A DNA stretch of 64,000 nucleotides from Labrys sp. WJW (GTDB taxonomy: Bacteria > Pseudomonadota > Alphaproteobacteria > Rhizobiales > Labraceae). The stretch spans positions 62,001 to 126,000 of the forward strand of contig NZ_LYXZ01000039.1 of NCBI RefSeq assembly GCF_001676615.1. The letters are read 5' to 3'. Of the stretch, positions 1 through 7,520 are shown piece by piece. Position 1 is the stretch's first letter, and each line of letters begins with the position of its first letter. The translations under genes were made by a program, and so were the position numbers. The notes beneath the pieces are model-generated. The model saw only the letters and a list, made by a program, of their open reading frames with translations. It had not been told where the DNA came from and made no database searches.

Positions 1-454
1 AACGCCGGTCGACGCCCGGGCGCAGCACCTTCACAGCCACTTCGCGCTCGCCGTCGGCGTCACGGATGATGCCCTTGTGCACCTGTGCCACCGAGGCGGC
101 GGCAACAGGCTCGGAAAGCTCGGCGAAGAACTGGTTCAGCGGGCCGCCCAGCGCCCTCTCGATCTCGGCGATGGCGACGGCGCGTCCGAAGGGCGGCATG
201 CGGTCCTGCAGCTCTTCCAGGTCGCGCGCCACGGCAAAGCCGACGACATCCGGCCTGGTAGCCAGGAACTGCCCGAGCTTGACCCAGCTCGGCCCGAGCT
301 TCACCAGGGCAGCCGCCAGGCCCTTGCCGCCGCTGACATTGCGTTTTTCGACCAATCGGCCGAGGCGCACCACCAGCCGCGCCGGTGCTGGCAGATCATG
401 GATGTCGACGAGGCTAAGCGCGCCTTCGCGGGCCAGTGTCCAGCCGGCGCGCAT
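1..454 (-). CDS. ubiB: UbiB-family protein kinase-like (ABC1), 3' part cut by window edge
   Basis: Reading the minus strand gives an N-terminal fragment of about 151 residues with the UbiB/ABC1 signature: a RAGWTLAREGAL start, then KLGPSWVKLGQFLATRPDVV (the KxGQ motif) and, toward the edge, AAASVAQVHKG and VAVKVLRPGVDR, which holds the nucleotide-binding lysine. UbiB is an atypical membrane-associated kinase/ATPase needed for ubiquinone synthesis. The reading frame runs off position 1, so the catalytic core is missing from the window. I chose the ATG at 452-454. Related proteins usually have about 15 further residues, and the frame stays open upstream (REFIRLVPLASF), so an upstream TTG is possible. 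The family assignment is firm; the start is not. Confidence 0.85.
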   Translation of the reverse strand, partial: MRAGWTLAREGALSLVDIHDLPAPARLVVRLGRLVEKRNVSGGKGLAAALVKLGPSWVKLGQFLATRPDVVGFAVARDLEELQDRMPPFGRAVAIAEIERALGGPLNQFFAELSEPVAAASVAQVHKGIIRDADGEREVAVKVLRPGVDRR

Positions 455-646
455 GAGACGAAAAGGGTCGAGGAAAGAAGCCAAGGGTACCAGCCGAATG
501 AATTCGCGGGGAGGTCGATAGCACGCGCAGCCGCATTGGCAAACCTTCTCCCGGTTTGGGCTCCAAGCTCTTCTCCCTCTTGCACATCGTCTTGCGAGGG
601 TTCTATTTGCCATCTGACCCAATGATATCGAGTTCAGGAAGCTTCC

Positions 647-1261
647 GTGACCATTCGCTACCACCGCGGCGATCTGCCCGACCTGTCCCGCTACACTACC
701 AGCGCCGCCATCGATACCGAGACCATGGGCCTCAACCCCCATCGCGACCGGCTCTGCGTGGTGCAGCTCTCGCCGGGAGATGGCACCGCCGATGTGGTGC
801 AGATCGCCCAGGGCCAGAAAAGCGCCCCCAATCTCGAGCAATTGCTGGCCAACCCGTCGGTCACCAAGATCTTCCACTTCGCCCGCTTCGACATTGCCGC
901 GCTGCAGAACGCCTTCGACGTGGTGACCAAGCCGGTCTATTGCACCAAGATCGCCTCTAGGCTCACGCGCACCTACACCGACCGCCACGGCCTCAAGGAC
1001 CTTGTGCGCGAACTGCTGGGCATCGACCTCTCCAAGCAGCAGCAATCCTCCGACTGGGGCGCCGACACGCTCACCGACGCCCAGCTCGCCTATGCCGCTT
1101 CGGACGTGCTCCATCTGCATGAGCTCAAGGCCAAGCTCGACGCCACCCTGGCGCGGGAGGGACGTTCGGACATGGCACGCGCCTGTTTCGACTTCCTGCC
1201 GACGCGGGCGCTGCTCGACCTCAATGGCTGGCCGGAGACCGACATCTTCGCCCATAGCTGA
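647..1261 (+). CDS. RNase D-like 3'-5' exonuclease
   Basis: A 204-residue protein with the DEDDy exonuclease motifs: IDTETMGL (Exo I, residues about 23-30), FHFARFDIAAL (Exo II) and YAASDVLHL (Exo III, with the catalytic Tyr and Asp). It is much shorter than full RNase D and lacks the C-terminal HRDC domains, as is usual for the single-domain alphaproteobacterial form. The likely role is 3' trimming of small structured RNAs in the cytoplasm. The start is GTG, with AGGAA six bases upstream. In related genomes this gene commonly precedes lptC, as it does here after a 265-bp gap. Domain recognition is secure; the substrate is not known. Confidence 0.9.
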   Translation: MTIRYHRGDLPDLSRYTTSAAIDTETMGLNPHRDRLCVVQLSPGDGTADVVQIAQGQKSAPNLEQLLANPSVTKIFHFARFDIAALQNAFDVVTKPVYCTKIASRLTRTYTDRHGLKDLVRELLGIDLSKQQQSSDWGADTLTDAQLAYAASDVLHLHELKAKLDATLAREGRSDMARACFDFLPTRALLDLNGWPETDIFAHS

Positions 1262-1526
1262 GGCCAGCGTCGCGCCTCGCTCCAGATCTGCGCCCAGGAG
1301 GCCTGGCGGGTGACGGCGGCGTGACGCGTTCCCCTCGGCACATTCCCCCTGCGCCTGAAATCTGCTATGAGGGCGCACCTGTTGCGATTTTCACCCAAAG
1401 TTGAGGAATTGCAGACAGGGATGGACGGCGCCTGTGGCGCCGGGTTGACGTCTCCACTTCGCATCGCAATATGATGGTCGGTGGCGATGGTTTCCCGCCG
1501 TTAGCAGCGTTTGGATAGGTATTCGT
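1262..1526. other. Intergenic region upstream of lptC
   Basis: This 265-bp gap holds no convincing gene. It contains a small GGCGCC-TGT-GGCGCC hairpin near 1428-1442. A possible sigma70-type promoter for the lpt operon has TTGACG at 1445-1450 and TATGAT at 1470-1475, but its 19-bp spacer is long, so the promoter is only a suggestion. Confidence 0.4.
1445..1475 (+). promoter_or_regulatory. Candidate promoter of the lpt operon
   Basis: TTGACG (1445-1450) and TATGAT (1470-1475) are separated by 19 bp, about 50 bp before the first lptC start. The hexamers are good but the spacing is not ideal. No other promoter-like pair stood out in this gap. Confidence 0.3.
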
Positions 1527-2324
1527 TTGGCCGATATCATGGATGCGCGGGTCAAGATCCCCCAACCCGCCATGCCTTCGCGTGAAAGCGCTTTCAAAGC
1601 TGCCCGCGCTCACAGCAGGCTGGTGCGTTTCCTGAAGTTTGCCGTGCCCGCAATAGCGGTTGCCGGAGCGGGTATTTTTGTGTTTCTGGCAGTGTTCAAC
1701 CCCTTCGCGCCGGGGATTATCAAAGTCGATGGTCCGGTCAATCCGGTCAGCGACGGAAACCTGGCGGTCGAAAAGCCGCATCTGACCGGCTCGAACAATC
1801 GCGGGCAGAAATACGATGTCACGGCCACGGGCGGCACGCAGAAAGTCAACGTGCCCGGCGTTGTCAGCCTCACCGGGTTGAAGGCCGTGATCACCGCGCC
1901 AGACCAGAGCGATGCCACGCTGAGCGCCGAAACCGGCACCTTCGACACGGTTGGCCAGCTTCTCGATCTCAAGGGCGATGTGCGCGTCAAGTCGACCAAG
2001 GGCTATGACGCGACCTTGAAGAGCGCCAGCATCGACCTCAAGGCCAGCACGGTGAACAGCAAGGAGCCGGTCACCGTCAATCTCACCTCCGGTACGATTT
2101 CGGGCAATGGCCTGAGCATCGTGCAGGGCGGTTCGAAAATCCTGTTCAAGGGCGGCGTCAGCGCCAGCTTCAATGTACCCTACAAGCCGGATACGGAAGA
2201 CGGCGCGGACAATGCCGACGCGCCCGCTGCGCCATCCGACGATGCTCCGGCTCCCGATGCTGCGGCTCCGAATGCCGCTCCCCCGAATCCAGCCAACCCA
2301 GTGCAGGGAAATCCCACCCAATGA
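1527..2324 (+). CDS. lptC: LPS export inner-membrane protein LptC
   Basis: LptC is a bitopic inner-membrane protein that passes lipopolysaccharide from the LptBFG transporter to periplasmic LptA. The sequence shows a short cytoplasmic start, one membrane segment at about residues 35-57 (FLKFAVPAIAVAGAGIFVFL), and an OstA/LptC-like beta-jellyroll with repeating 'G.V.L' strands. The C-terminal 40 residues are Ala/Pro/Asp-rich and probably disordered. The best frame start is TTG at 1527, with GGATAGG upstream; ATG at 1539 is the alternative. The stop overlaps the lptA start by 4 bp (ATGA), so the two are translationally coupled. Confidence 0.9.
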   Translation: MADIMDARVKIPQPAMPSRESAFKAARAHSRLVRFLKFAVPAIAVAGAGIFVFLAVFNPFAPGIIKVDGPVNPVSDGNLAVEKPHLTGSNNRGQKYDVTATGGTQKVNVPGVVSLTGLKAVITAPDQSDATLSAETGTFDTVGQLLDLKGDVRVKSTKGYDATLKSASIDLKASTVNSKEPVTVNLTSGTISGNGLSIVQGGSKILFKGGVSASFNVPYKPDTEDGADNADAPAAPSDDAPAPDAAAPNAAPPNPANPVQGNPTQ

Positions 2325-3103
2325 CGATGAAAATCCGCCGCCTGGTGCCTCTCGCGGTGCTGCCGCTCGCTTTGGCCCTGACGGCTGCCGATGCCGGCGC
2401 CGCACCGAAGAAGGCGGCCAGCCCCTTCCAGGGCTTCTCCTCCGACAGTGGCAAACCCGTCGACGTCAAGTCGGACTCGCTCGAAGTGCATCAGGACGAG
2501 CAAAAGGCGGTGTTCACCGGCAATGTGGTGGCGACGCAGGGTGAATCCGTTCTGCGCACCAATGAGTTGACGGTCTTCTACGAGAATGTCGACAACAACA
2601 ACGCCAAGGACGGCGCTGCCAAGGATGGCAAGGCCAAGGACGCCAAGTCGGGCGATGCAAAGCCGGCCGATGCCAAATCCGCGGATGCCAAGCCAGCCGA
2701 CCCCAAAGCCGCCGATGCCAAGCCGGCAGACGGCCAGCCGGTTGGCGATGCCAAGGCTACGGAAACCAAGGCTGCCGAAGCGAAGCCTGCCGACGCCGGC
2801 AAGGCGCCGGCCTCCGGTTCCGGCACGCCGGCCAGCTCCATCAAGAAGCTGGTCGCCCGCGGCAATGTCGTGGTCACCTCCAAGGACCAGAAGGCGACCG
2901 GCGCCAATGGCGTGATGGACATGGCCACCAATGTCGCCACGCTGACGGGCGGCGAAGTGGTGATGATCCAGGGGCCGAACGTGCTCAAGGGCACCAAGCT
3001 GACCGTCAACCTCAAGACGGGCATCGCCAGGGTCGAAGGCGGTGGCACCGGCGGTGTCTCGGGCGTCTTCACCCAGGGCAGCCAGAAGAAGAACAGCAAC
3101 TGA
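2321..3103 (+). CDS. lptA: LPS transport periplasmic protein LptA, copy 1, with Lys/Asp/Ala-rich insert
   Basis: LptA forms the periplasmic bridge that carries LPS from LptC to LptD. The 260-residue protein has a signal peptide (about 1-27, ending AADAGAA), a conserved SPFQGFSSD motif, the first OstA half up to ELTVFYE, then about 80 residues of low-complexity sequence built on AKPAD/AKSAD/AKDG units. The jellyroll resumes at IKKLVARGNVVVTSKDQ and ends near GVFTQG. The family is normally about 180-220 residues, and the excess is this linker. The start ATG overlaps the lptC stop. A closely similar second copy follows 12 bp downstream. Family is certain; the function of the insert is unknown. 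Confidence 0.92.
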   Translation: MTMKIRRLVPLAVLPLALALTAADAGAAPKKAASPFQGFSSDSGKPVDVKSDSLEVHQDEQKAVFTGNVVATQGESVLRTNELTVFYENVDNNNAKDGAAKDGKAKDAKSGDAKPADAKSADAKPADPKAADAKPADGQPVGDAKATETKAAEAKPADAGKAPASGSGTPASSIKKLVARGNVVVTSKDQKATGANGVMDMATNVATLTGGEVVMIQGPNVLKGTKLTVNLKTGIARVEGGGTGGVSGVFTQGSQKKNSN

Positions 3104-3115
3104 GGGAGCAGGCCC

Positions 3116-3787
3116 GTGATGATGCGACCCAGCCCGACGTCTCGCCGCCTCGCTCCGGCGCTGTTGCTGCCTCTGGCATTGCTCGTTTCATCACTGGCCT
3201 TGCCGGCCGGTGCGCAGGAGAAGAAGCCCTCCACGCCTTTCCAGGGCTTCTCCTCCGACAATGACAAGCCGGTGAACATCAAGGCCGATCAGCTCGAAAC
3301 CCATCAGGACGAGCAGAAGGCGATCTTCACCGGCAATGTGGTGGCGACCCAGGGCGAGTCGACGCTGACCTCGGAGGAGCTGACGGTCTTCTACGAGGCC
3401 GCGTCGCTGCCGGGCAAGCAGCCGGCCGATGCCGCCGGTACCAGCCCGGCCCAGCCGGCGGCCCCCTCGGCGGCACTGCCGGCCGATGCTTCCTCGACCG
3501 CGGAAGCCGCCGATGCCGACACGGCGCCGGCGCCTGACAACAAGGTCAAGAAGCTGGTGGCCAAGGGTAATGTCGTCGTCACCGCCCCGGACCAGAAGGC
3601 CACCGGCGATGATGGCATCCTCGACATGGAGACCAACATCGCCACGCTGACGGGCCAGGAAGTGGTGATGACCCAGGGCTGCAACGTGCTGCGCGGCAAG
3701 AAGCTGGTGGTCAACACCCAGACCGGCCGAGCCACCGTTACCGGCGGCACCACGGGCCATTTCGTCTCGGGCGACCAGAAGTGCTGA
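3116..3787 (+). CDS. Second LptA paralogue (OstA-like), tandem duplicate
   Basis: This 223-residue periplasmic OstA-domain protein closely resembles the preceding lptA: it shares FQGFSSDxxKPV, HQDEQKAxFTGNVVATQGES and the ELTVFYE and KKLVAxGNVVVT blocks. A signal peptide ends near LPAGAQ. The domain is interrupted at the same point as in copy 1, but by a different, Pro/Ala- and acid-rich linker of about 50 residues (residues about 100-145). The start is GTG at 3116, with ATG at 3119 or 3122 as alternatives; GGGAG lies upstream. Tandem position and identity of the blocks point to gene duplication. It may join the LPS bridge or be specialised; that is inference. Confidence 0.85.
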   Translation: MMMRPSPTSRRLAPALLLPLALLVSSLALPAGAQEKKPSTPFQGFSSDNDKPVNIKADQLETHQDEQKAIFTGNVVATQGESTLTSEELTVFYEAASLPGKQPADAAGTSPAQPAAPSAALPADASSTAEAADADTAPAPDNKVKKLVAKGNVVVTAPDQKATGDDGILDMETNIATLTGQEVVMTQGCNVLRGKKLVVNTQTGRATVTGGTTGHFVSGDQKC

Positions 3788-3807
3788 TCCAGGGACGTGC
3801 TTTCCCC

Positions 3808-3914
3808 AGAGCGTTTTCCAGAAAAGTCGATAGGCTTTTCGATAAAGAAAACGCGTCAAAACAAAGAATTAGAGTGAAAGTGCGCTTCGGAGAAATCGCG
3901 CTTGGCTCTCGAGC
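3808..3914. repeat. Dispersed two-hairpin repeat, copy 1
   Basis: The first hairpin has arms GCGTTTTC (3811-3818) and GAAAACGC (3847-3854), with a nested GAAAAG/CTTTTC stem. The linker ACGCGTCAAAACAAAGA leads to TTAGAG, and a second stem pairs AGAG...GTGCGC with GCGC...CTCT. The linker consensus ACGCGTCRAAMCAAAGA recurs at the repeats near 15400, 29950 and, more loosely, 38850, and in shortened form inside the gene at 34060. It sits between the second lptA copy and lptB, so the lptB transcript probably carries it. Confidence 0.7.
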
Positions 3915-4045
3915 AAAACGCGATAGGCGGCATGTTTTTGCCCGATGAACGAGATATTCACCGGCGTGCGGCAAAGCTGTGATTGGACACCGGAATGTGC
4001 AATGCAGGCCGGTTTTCTGTATGGGCAGCGTGATAACAGGAAAAC

Positions 4046-4067
4046 GCGGCATCGGGCCCGATGCCGC
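4046..4067. repeat. Perfect 22-bp palindrome at the lptB leader
   Basis: Positions 4046-4056 (GCGGCATCGGG) are followed directly by their reverse complement, with no loop. It overlaps the first possible lptB ATG (4061) and lies just before the AGGAAGAG ribosome-binding site. It could be a protein site or an RNA stem next to the start; no regulator is indicated. Confidence 0.6.
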
Positions 4068-4087
4068 AGGAAGAGTGCGGGCCAGGC

Positions 4088-4870
4088 ATGAACGAGATGG
4101 TGCAATATGCGGCTGACGGCGATGAAGCAGGGCCGGCCGTCAGTATCGAGGGCACGCTCTCGGTGGTGTCGATTGCCAAGACCTATGGCAAGCGCACGGT
4201 CGTGAGCGATGTCAGCCTGGAGGTCCGGCGCGGCGAGGCCGTCGGCCTGCTCGGTCCGAACGGCGCCGGCAAGACCACGGTCTTCTACATGATTACCGGC
4301 CTGGTGCCGCCGGATCATGGTCGTATCGAACTCGACGGCCATGACGTAACGGCGCTGCCGATGTATCGGCGCGCCCGGCTCGGCATCGGCTATCTGCCGC
4401 AGGAAGCCTCGATCTTCCGCGGCCTGAACGTCGAGGAGAATATCCGCGCCGTGCTCGAGATCGTCGAACCCAACAAGGCCGAGCGTGAGCGCCAGCTCGA
4501 CGAACTGCTCGACGAGTTCAAGATCGGCCGCTTGCGCAAGACTGCCTCGATCGCGCTCTCGGGCGGCGAACGCCGGCGCGTGGAAATCGCGCGCGCTTTG
4601 GCGGGGCGGCCGTCCTTCATGCTGCTGGACGAGCCTTTCGCCGGCATCGATCCGATCGCGGTGGGCGACATCCAGACCCTGGTGCGTCATCTGACCAATC
4701 GCGGTATCGGCGTGCTGATCACCGACCACAATGTGCGCGAGACGCTGGCCCTGATCGACCGGGCCTACATCATCCATTCCGGCCATGTGCTGACCCAGGG
4801 CACGCCGCAGGAGATCATCGACAATCCCGAAGCCCGCCGGCTCTATTTGGGCAGCGAATTCAGGATGTGA
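4088..4870 (+). CDS. lptB: LPS export ABC transporter ATPase LptB
   Basis: LptB is the cytoplasmic ATPase that powers LPS extraction by LptFG. The sequence has Walker A GPNGAGKTT, a Q-loop at YLPQEASIF, the signature LSGGERRRVEIARAL, Walker B FMLLDEP and H-loop TDHNVRE, and is full length at about 260 residues. I chose ATG 4088, about 12 bases after AGGAAGAG. ATG 4061 is in frame but lies inside a perfect palindrome. It follows lptC and both lptA copies after a gap that carries a dispersed repeat. In many relatives rpoN comes next, but here an unrelated permease pair does. LptFG are not in the window. Confidence 0.93.
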   Translation: MNEMVQYAADGDEAGPAVSIEGTLSVVSIAKTYGKRTVVSDVSLEVRRGEAVGLLGPNGAGKTTVFYMITGLVPPDHGRIELDGHDVTALPMYRRARLGIGYLPQEASIFRGLNVEENIRAVLEIVEPNKAERERQLDELLDEFKIGRLRKTASIALSGGERRRVEIARALAGRPSFMLLDEPFAGIDPIAVGDIQTLVRHLTNRGIGVLITDHNVRETLALIDRAYIIHSGHVLTQGTPQEIIDNPEARRLYLGSEFRM

Positions 4871-4881
4871 GGCGGCCACGC

Positions 4882-5016
4882 GGTCATCCCGGACGCGGTG
4901 CGGCACATCGTGACGCTTCGCAGATCCGGGATCGCTTGCAGAATACGGTTTTTAATCGTCCTGCGGTTCCGTGTCTGCACCGCAACACTTCGTGTTGCAG
5001 CGCGCACGGGATGACA
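4882..5016. repeat. GTCATCCCGG-type palindromic intergenic repeat
   Basis: The element begins GGTCATCCCGGA and ends with the inverted GGGATGACAA. Between them lie GCTTCGCAGATCCGGGATC and a hairpin with arms CAACACTTCG and CGTGTTGC. Related GTCAT...ATGAC elements lie at 29681-29769 and 55475-55564. It separates lptB from the permease gene and may act as a transcript end, but no U-tract is present. Confidence 0.6.
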
Positions 5017-5065
5017 ATCGCCCTGATTCTCCTCTAGGTTCGACAGGCCAACCCGGAACGTCGAT

Positions 5066-6139
5066 TTGCTCGCCTATGTCCTGCGCCGCCTCGCGCTGAT
5101 CGTGCCGACCTTGTTCGGTATCATGCTGATCTCCTTTGCCATCATCCAGATCGTGCCCGGCGGTCCGGTGGAGCGCATGGTGTCGATGCTATCGGGCAAT
5201 GCCGGGGGCGGGGGCGATCTCGGCGGGCCCGCGCCGAGCTTCAATGCCGGCGCCTCGCAATATCGCGGCTCCCAGGGGCTCGATCCGGCCTTTATCGCCA
5301 GCCTGCGCAAGCAATATGGCTTCGACAAGCCGGTCTATGAGCAATTCTGGCTGATGATCAAGAACTACGCCACCTTCAGCTTCGGCCAGAGCTATTTCCG
5401 CGATACGCCGGTCACCACGCTGATCGCCGAGAAATTGCCGGTGTCGATCTCCATCGGCCTGTGGGTGATGCTGCTCTCCTATGCGATCTCGATCCCGCTG
5501 GGCATCCGCAAGGCGGTCAAGGACGGTTCCTTCTTCGACGGCTGGACCAGTGCGGTGATCGTCATCGGCTATGCCATTCCCGGCTTCACCCTCGGCATCC
5601 TGTTGATCACGCTGTTCGCCGGCAGCGCCTTCTGGCAGATCTTTCCCAATGGCCGGCTGGTTTCCGACAATTGGAACGAATTGTCGCTGTGGGGCAAGAT
5701 CGCCGACTATGCCTGGCACATGACGCTGCCGCTGATCGCCATGGGGGTCTCGGCCTTCGCCACGCTGACGATGATGACCAAGAACGCCTTCCTCGACGAG
5801 ATCCGCAAGCAATATGTGCTGACGGCGCGCATGAAGGGCCTGTCGCCGAGCCGGGTGCTCTATGGCCATGTCTTCCGCAACGCCATGCTGATCGTGATCG
5901 CGAGCTTTCCTGCTGCCTTCATATCGGCACTGTTCACGGGATCGCTGCTGATCGAGCAGACCTTCGAGCTCAACGGCCTGGGACGGCTCAACTATGAATC
6001 GGTCATCAACCGCGACTATCCCGTGGTGCTGGCCTCTATCTACATCCTGGCGCTGGTGGCCCTCGTCATCAACCTGGCCACCGACCTGATCTACATGTTC
6101 GTCGATCCGCGCATCGACTTCGAAGCGCGTGAGGTTTGA
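5066..6139 (+). CDS. Peptide-type ABC transporter permease, YejB/DppB-like
   Basis: This 357-residue inner-membrane permease subunit of a peptide/nickel-class ABC importer opens with the MLAYVLRRLALIVPTLFGI start typical of DppB/YejB. It has six membrane segments, and the cytoplasmic EAA loop that docks the ATPase is at RKQYVLTARMKGLSPSRVLYGH. The extended loop GGGGDLGGP...SFNAG at about residues 45-70 and the overall length fit YejB, the microcin C/oligopeptide type. It starts with TTG, GGAA seven bases upstream. The yejE-like gene begins one base after its stop. No binding protein or ATPase gene is adjacent, so its partners must be elsewhere. Confidence 0.85.
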   Translation: MLAYVLRRLALIVPTLFGIMLISFAIIQIVPGGPVERMVSMLSGNAGGGGDLGGPAPSFNAGASQYRGSQGLDPAFIASLRKQYGFDKPVYEQFWLMIKNYATFSFGQSYFRDTPVTTLIAEKLPVSISIGLWVMLLSYAISIPLGIRKAVKDGSFFDGWTSAVIVIGYAIPGFTLGILLITLFAGSAFWQIFPNGRLVSDNWNELSLWGKIADYAWHMTLPLIAMGVSAFATLTMMTKNAFLDEIRKQYVLTARMKGLSPSRVLYGHVFRNAMLIVIASFPAAFISALFTGSLLIEQTFELNGLGRLNYESVINRDYPVVLASIYILALVALVINLATDLIYMFVDPRIDFEAREV

Positions 6140-6140
6140 G

Positions 6141-7274
6141 ATGGCGGCTGCCACCCAGACCCGGCGAGGCTGGCTCAATCTGTCGCCTCTCAACCGGCGG
6201 CGCCTCAACAATTTCAAGGCCAATCGGCGCGGCTATTGGTCGTTCTGGCTGTTTCTCACCCTCTTCATCCTGTCGCTGTTCGCCGAGTTCATCGCCAATG
6301 AAAAGCCGCTGCTGATCGTCGACAAGGGCCAGGTCTTCACGCCGGTCTTCGTCGATTATGACGAGACCGATCTCGGCGGAGACCTGCCGGGACCGGCAAA
6401 TTTCCGCGATCCCTACCTGGTCAAACTGCTGGCCGATCGTGGCGCCTTCGTGCTCTGGGCGCCGATTCGCTATGGTCCGCAGACCATCAACAAGAACCCG
6501 CCGGCCGGCGGCGTGCCCTCGCCGCCCACCTGGGCCCTGCGCGACGAGCAGTGCCGTGACGCCGCCCAGACCGTGGGCGGGACGACCTGCCGCGACATCG
6601 AATGGAACTGGCTCGGGACCGACGATACCGGCCGCGACGTGCTGGCCCGCATCATCTACGGCACCCGGATTTCGCTGCTCTTCGGCCTGATCCTCACCTT
6701 CTTCTCCTCGCTCATCGGCGTGGCCGCCGGCGCGGTGCAGGGCTATTTCGGTGGCTGGGTCGACCTGATCTTCCAGCGCGCCATCGAGATCTGGACCAGC
6801 ATTCCATCGCTCTATCTGCTCATCATCATCTCGGCGGTGCTGGCGCCGGGCTTCTGGGTGCTGCTCGGCATCCTCCTGCTGTTTTCCTGGATGGCGCTGG
6901 TGGCGGTGGTCCGTGCCGAGTTCCTGCGCGCCCGCAACCTCGAATATGTCCGGGCGGCCAAGGCGCTCGGCCTGTCCGACACCACCATCATGATCAAGCA
7001 TCTGCTGCCGAACGCGACCGTGGCGACGCTGACCATGCTGCCCTTCATTCTCTCGGGCGCCATCTCGACGCTGACGGCGCTGGACTATCTCGGTCTCGGC
7101 CTGCCCCCCGGCACGGCCTCGCTGGGCGAATTGCTCAAGCAGGCCCAGGCGAGACCCAATGCCTATTGGCTCACCATCTCCGGCTTCACGGTGACGGCGT
7201 TGCTGCTGTCGCTGCTGATTCTGGTCGGCGAAGCGGTGCGCGACGCACTCGACCCGCGCAAGACCTTCGGCTGA
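6141..7274 (+). CDS. Peptide-type ABC transporter permease, YejE/DppC-like
   Basis: The second permease subunit, 377 residues, pairs with the upstream gene. After a first membrane segment (about residues 33-53) there is a long periplasmic region of about 100 residues with two Cys, as in YejE. DppC-type motifs follow: LGTDDTGRDVLARIIYGTR, and the EAA loop EYVRAAKALGLSDTTIMIKHLLPN. The ATG lies one base after the upstream stop; an in-frame GTG at 6129 is an alternative. Expected partners YejA (binding protein) and YejF (ATPase) are absent, and tRNA-Arg follows. Confidence 0.87.
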   Translation: MAAATQTRRGWLNLSPLNRRRLNNFKANRRGYWSFWLFLTLFILSLFAEFIANEKPLLIVDKGQVFTPVFVDYDETDLGGDLPGPANFRDPYLVKLLADRGAFVLWAPIRYGPQTINKNPPAGGVPSPPTWALRDEQCRDAAQTVGGTTCRDIEWNWLGTDDTGRDVLARIIYGTRISLLFGLILTFFSSLIGVAAGAVQGYFGGWVDLIFQRAIEIWTSIPSLYLLIIISAVLAPGFWVLLGILLLFSWMALVAVVRAEFLRARNLEYVRAAKALGLSDTTIMIKHLLPNATVATLTMLPFILSGAISTLTALDYLGLGLPPGTASLGELLKQAQARPNAYWLTISGFTVTALLLSLLILVGEAVRDALDPRKTFG

Positions 7275-7315
7275 CCCCAGGAGAAAATCGCATCGGACGA
7301 AATCGCATCGGGCGA

Positions 7316-7344
7316 TTGCAGGATGCGGAGCGATCGGCTAGAAG
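7316..7344 (+). promoter_or_regulatory. Candidate promoter of tRNA-Arg
   Basis: TTGCAG (7316-7321) and TAGAAG (7339-7344) are separated by 17 bp, about 10 bp before the mature tRNA 5' end. Upstream, AAATCGCATCGG occurs twice in direct orientation (about 7285-7310). Confidence 0.5.
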
Positions 7345-7354
7345 GACAAGCGAA

Positions 7355-7431
7355 GCACCCATAGCTCAGCTGGATAGAGTGTTGCCCTCCGAAGGCAAAG
7401 GTCGCACGTTCGAATCGTGCTGGGTGCGCCA
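7355..7431 (+). tRNA. tRNA-Arg (anticodon CCG)
   Basis: A 77-nt cloverleaf whose acceptor arm GCACCCA pairs with TGGGTGC, followed by discriminator G and an encoded CCA. The D-arm is GCTC..GAGT, the anticodon stem TTGCC/GGCAA frames loop CTCCGAA with anticodon CCG at 7389-7391, and the T-loop is GTTCGAATC. It reads the CGG arginine codon, which is frequent in a GC-rich genome. Confidence 0.97.
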
Positions 7432-7520
7432 TTCCTCCCTTTCGCGATGATCTGCAGCCGCTCGAGACATTCCCGGGCGGCAAGGCTTGTCGATTGCAGA
7501 CGATGCGGCGAACCGTTGGT

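Noticed and set aside
2590..2830. CRISPR-like or tandem DNA repeat in lptA
   Set aside because: The repetition is at the protein level (AKPAD-type units) and imperfect at DNA level; no spacers.
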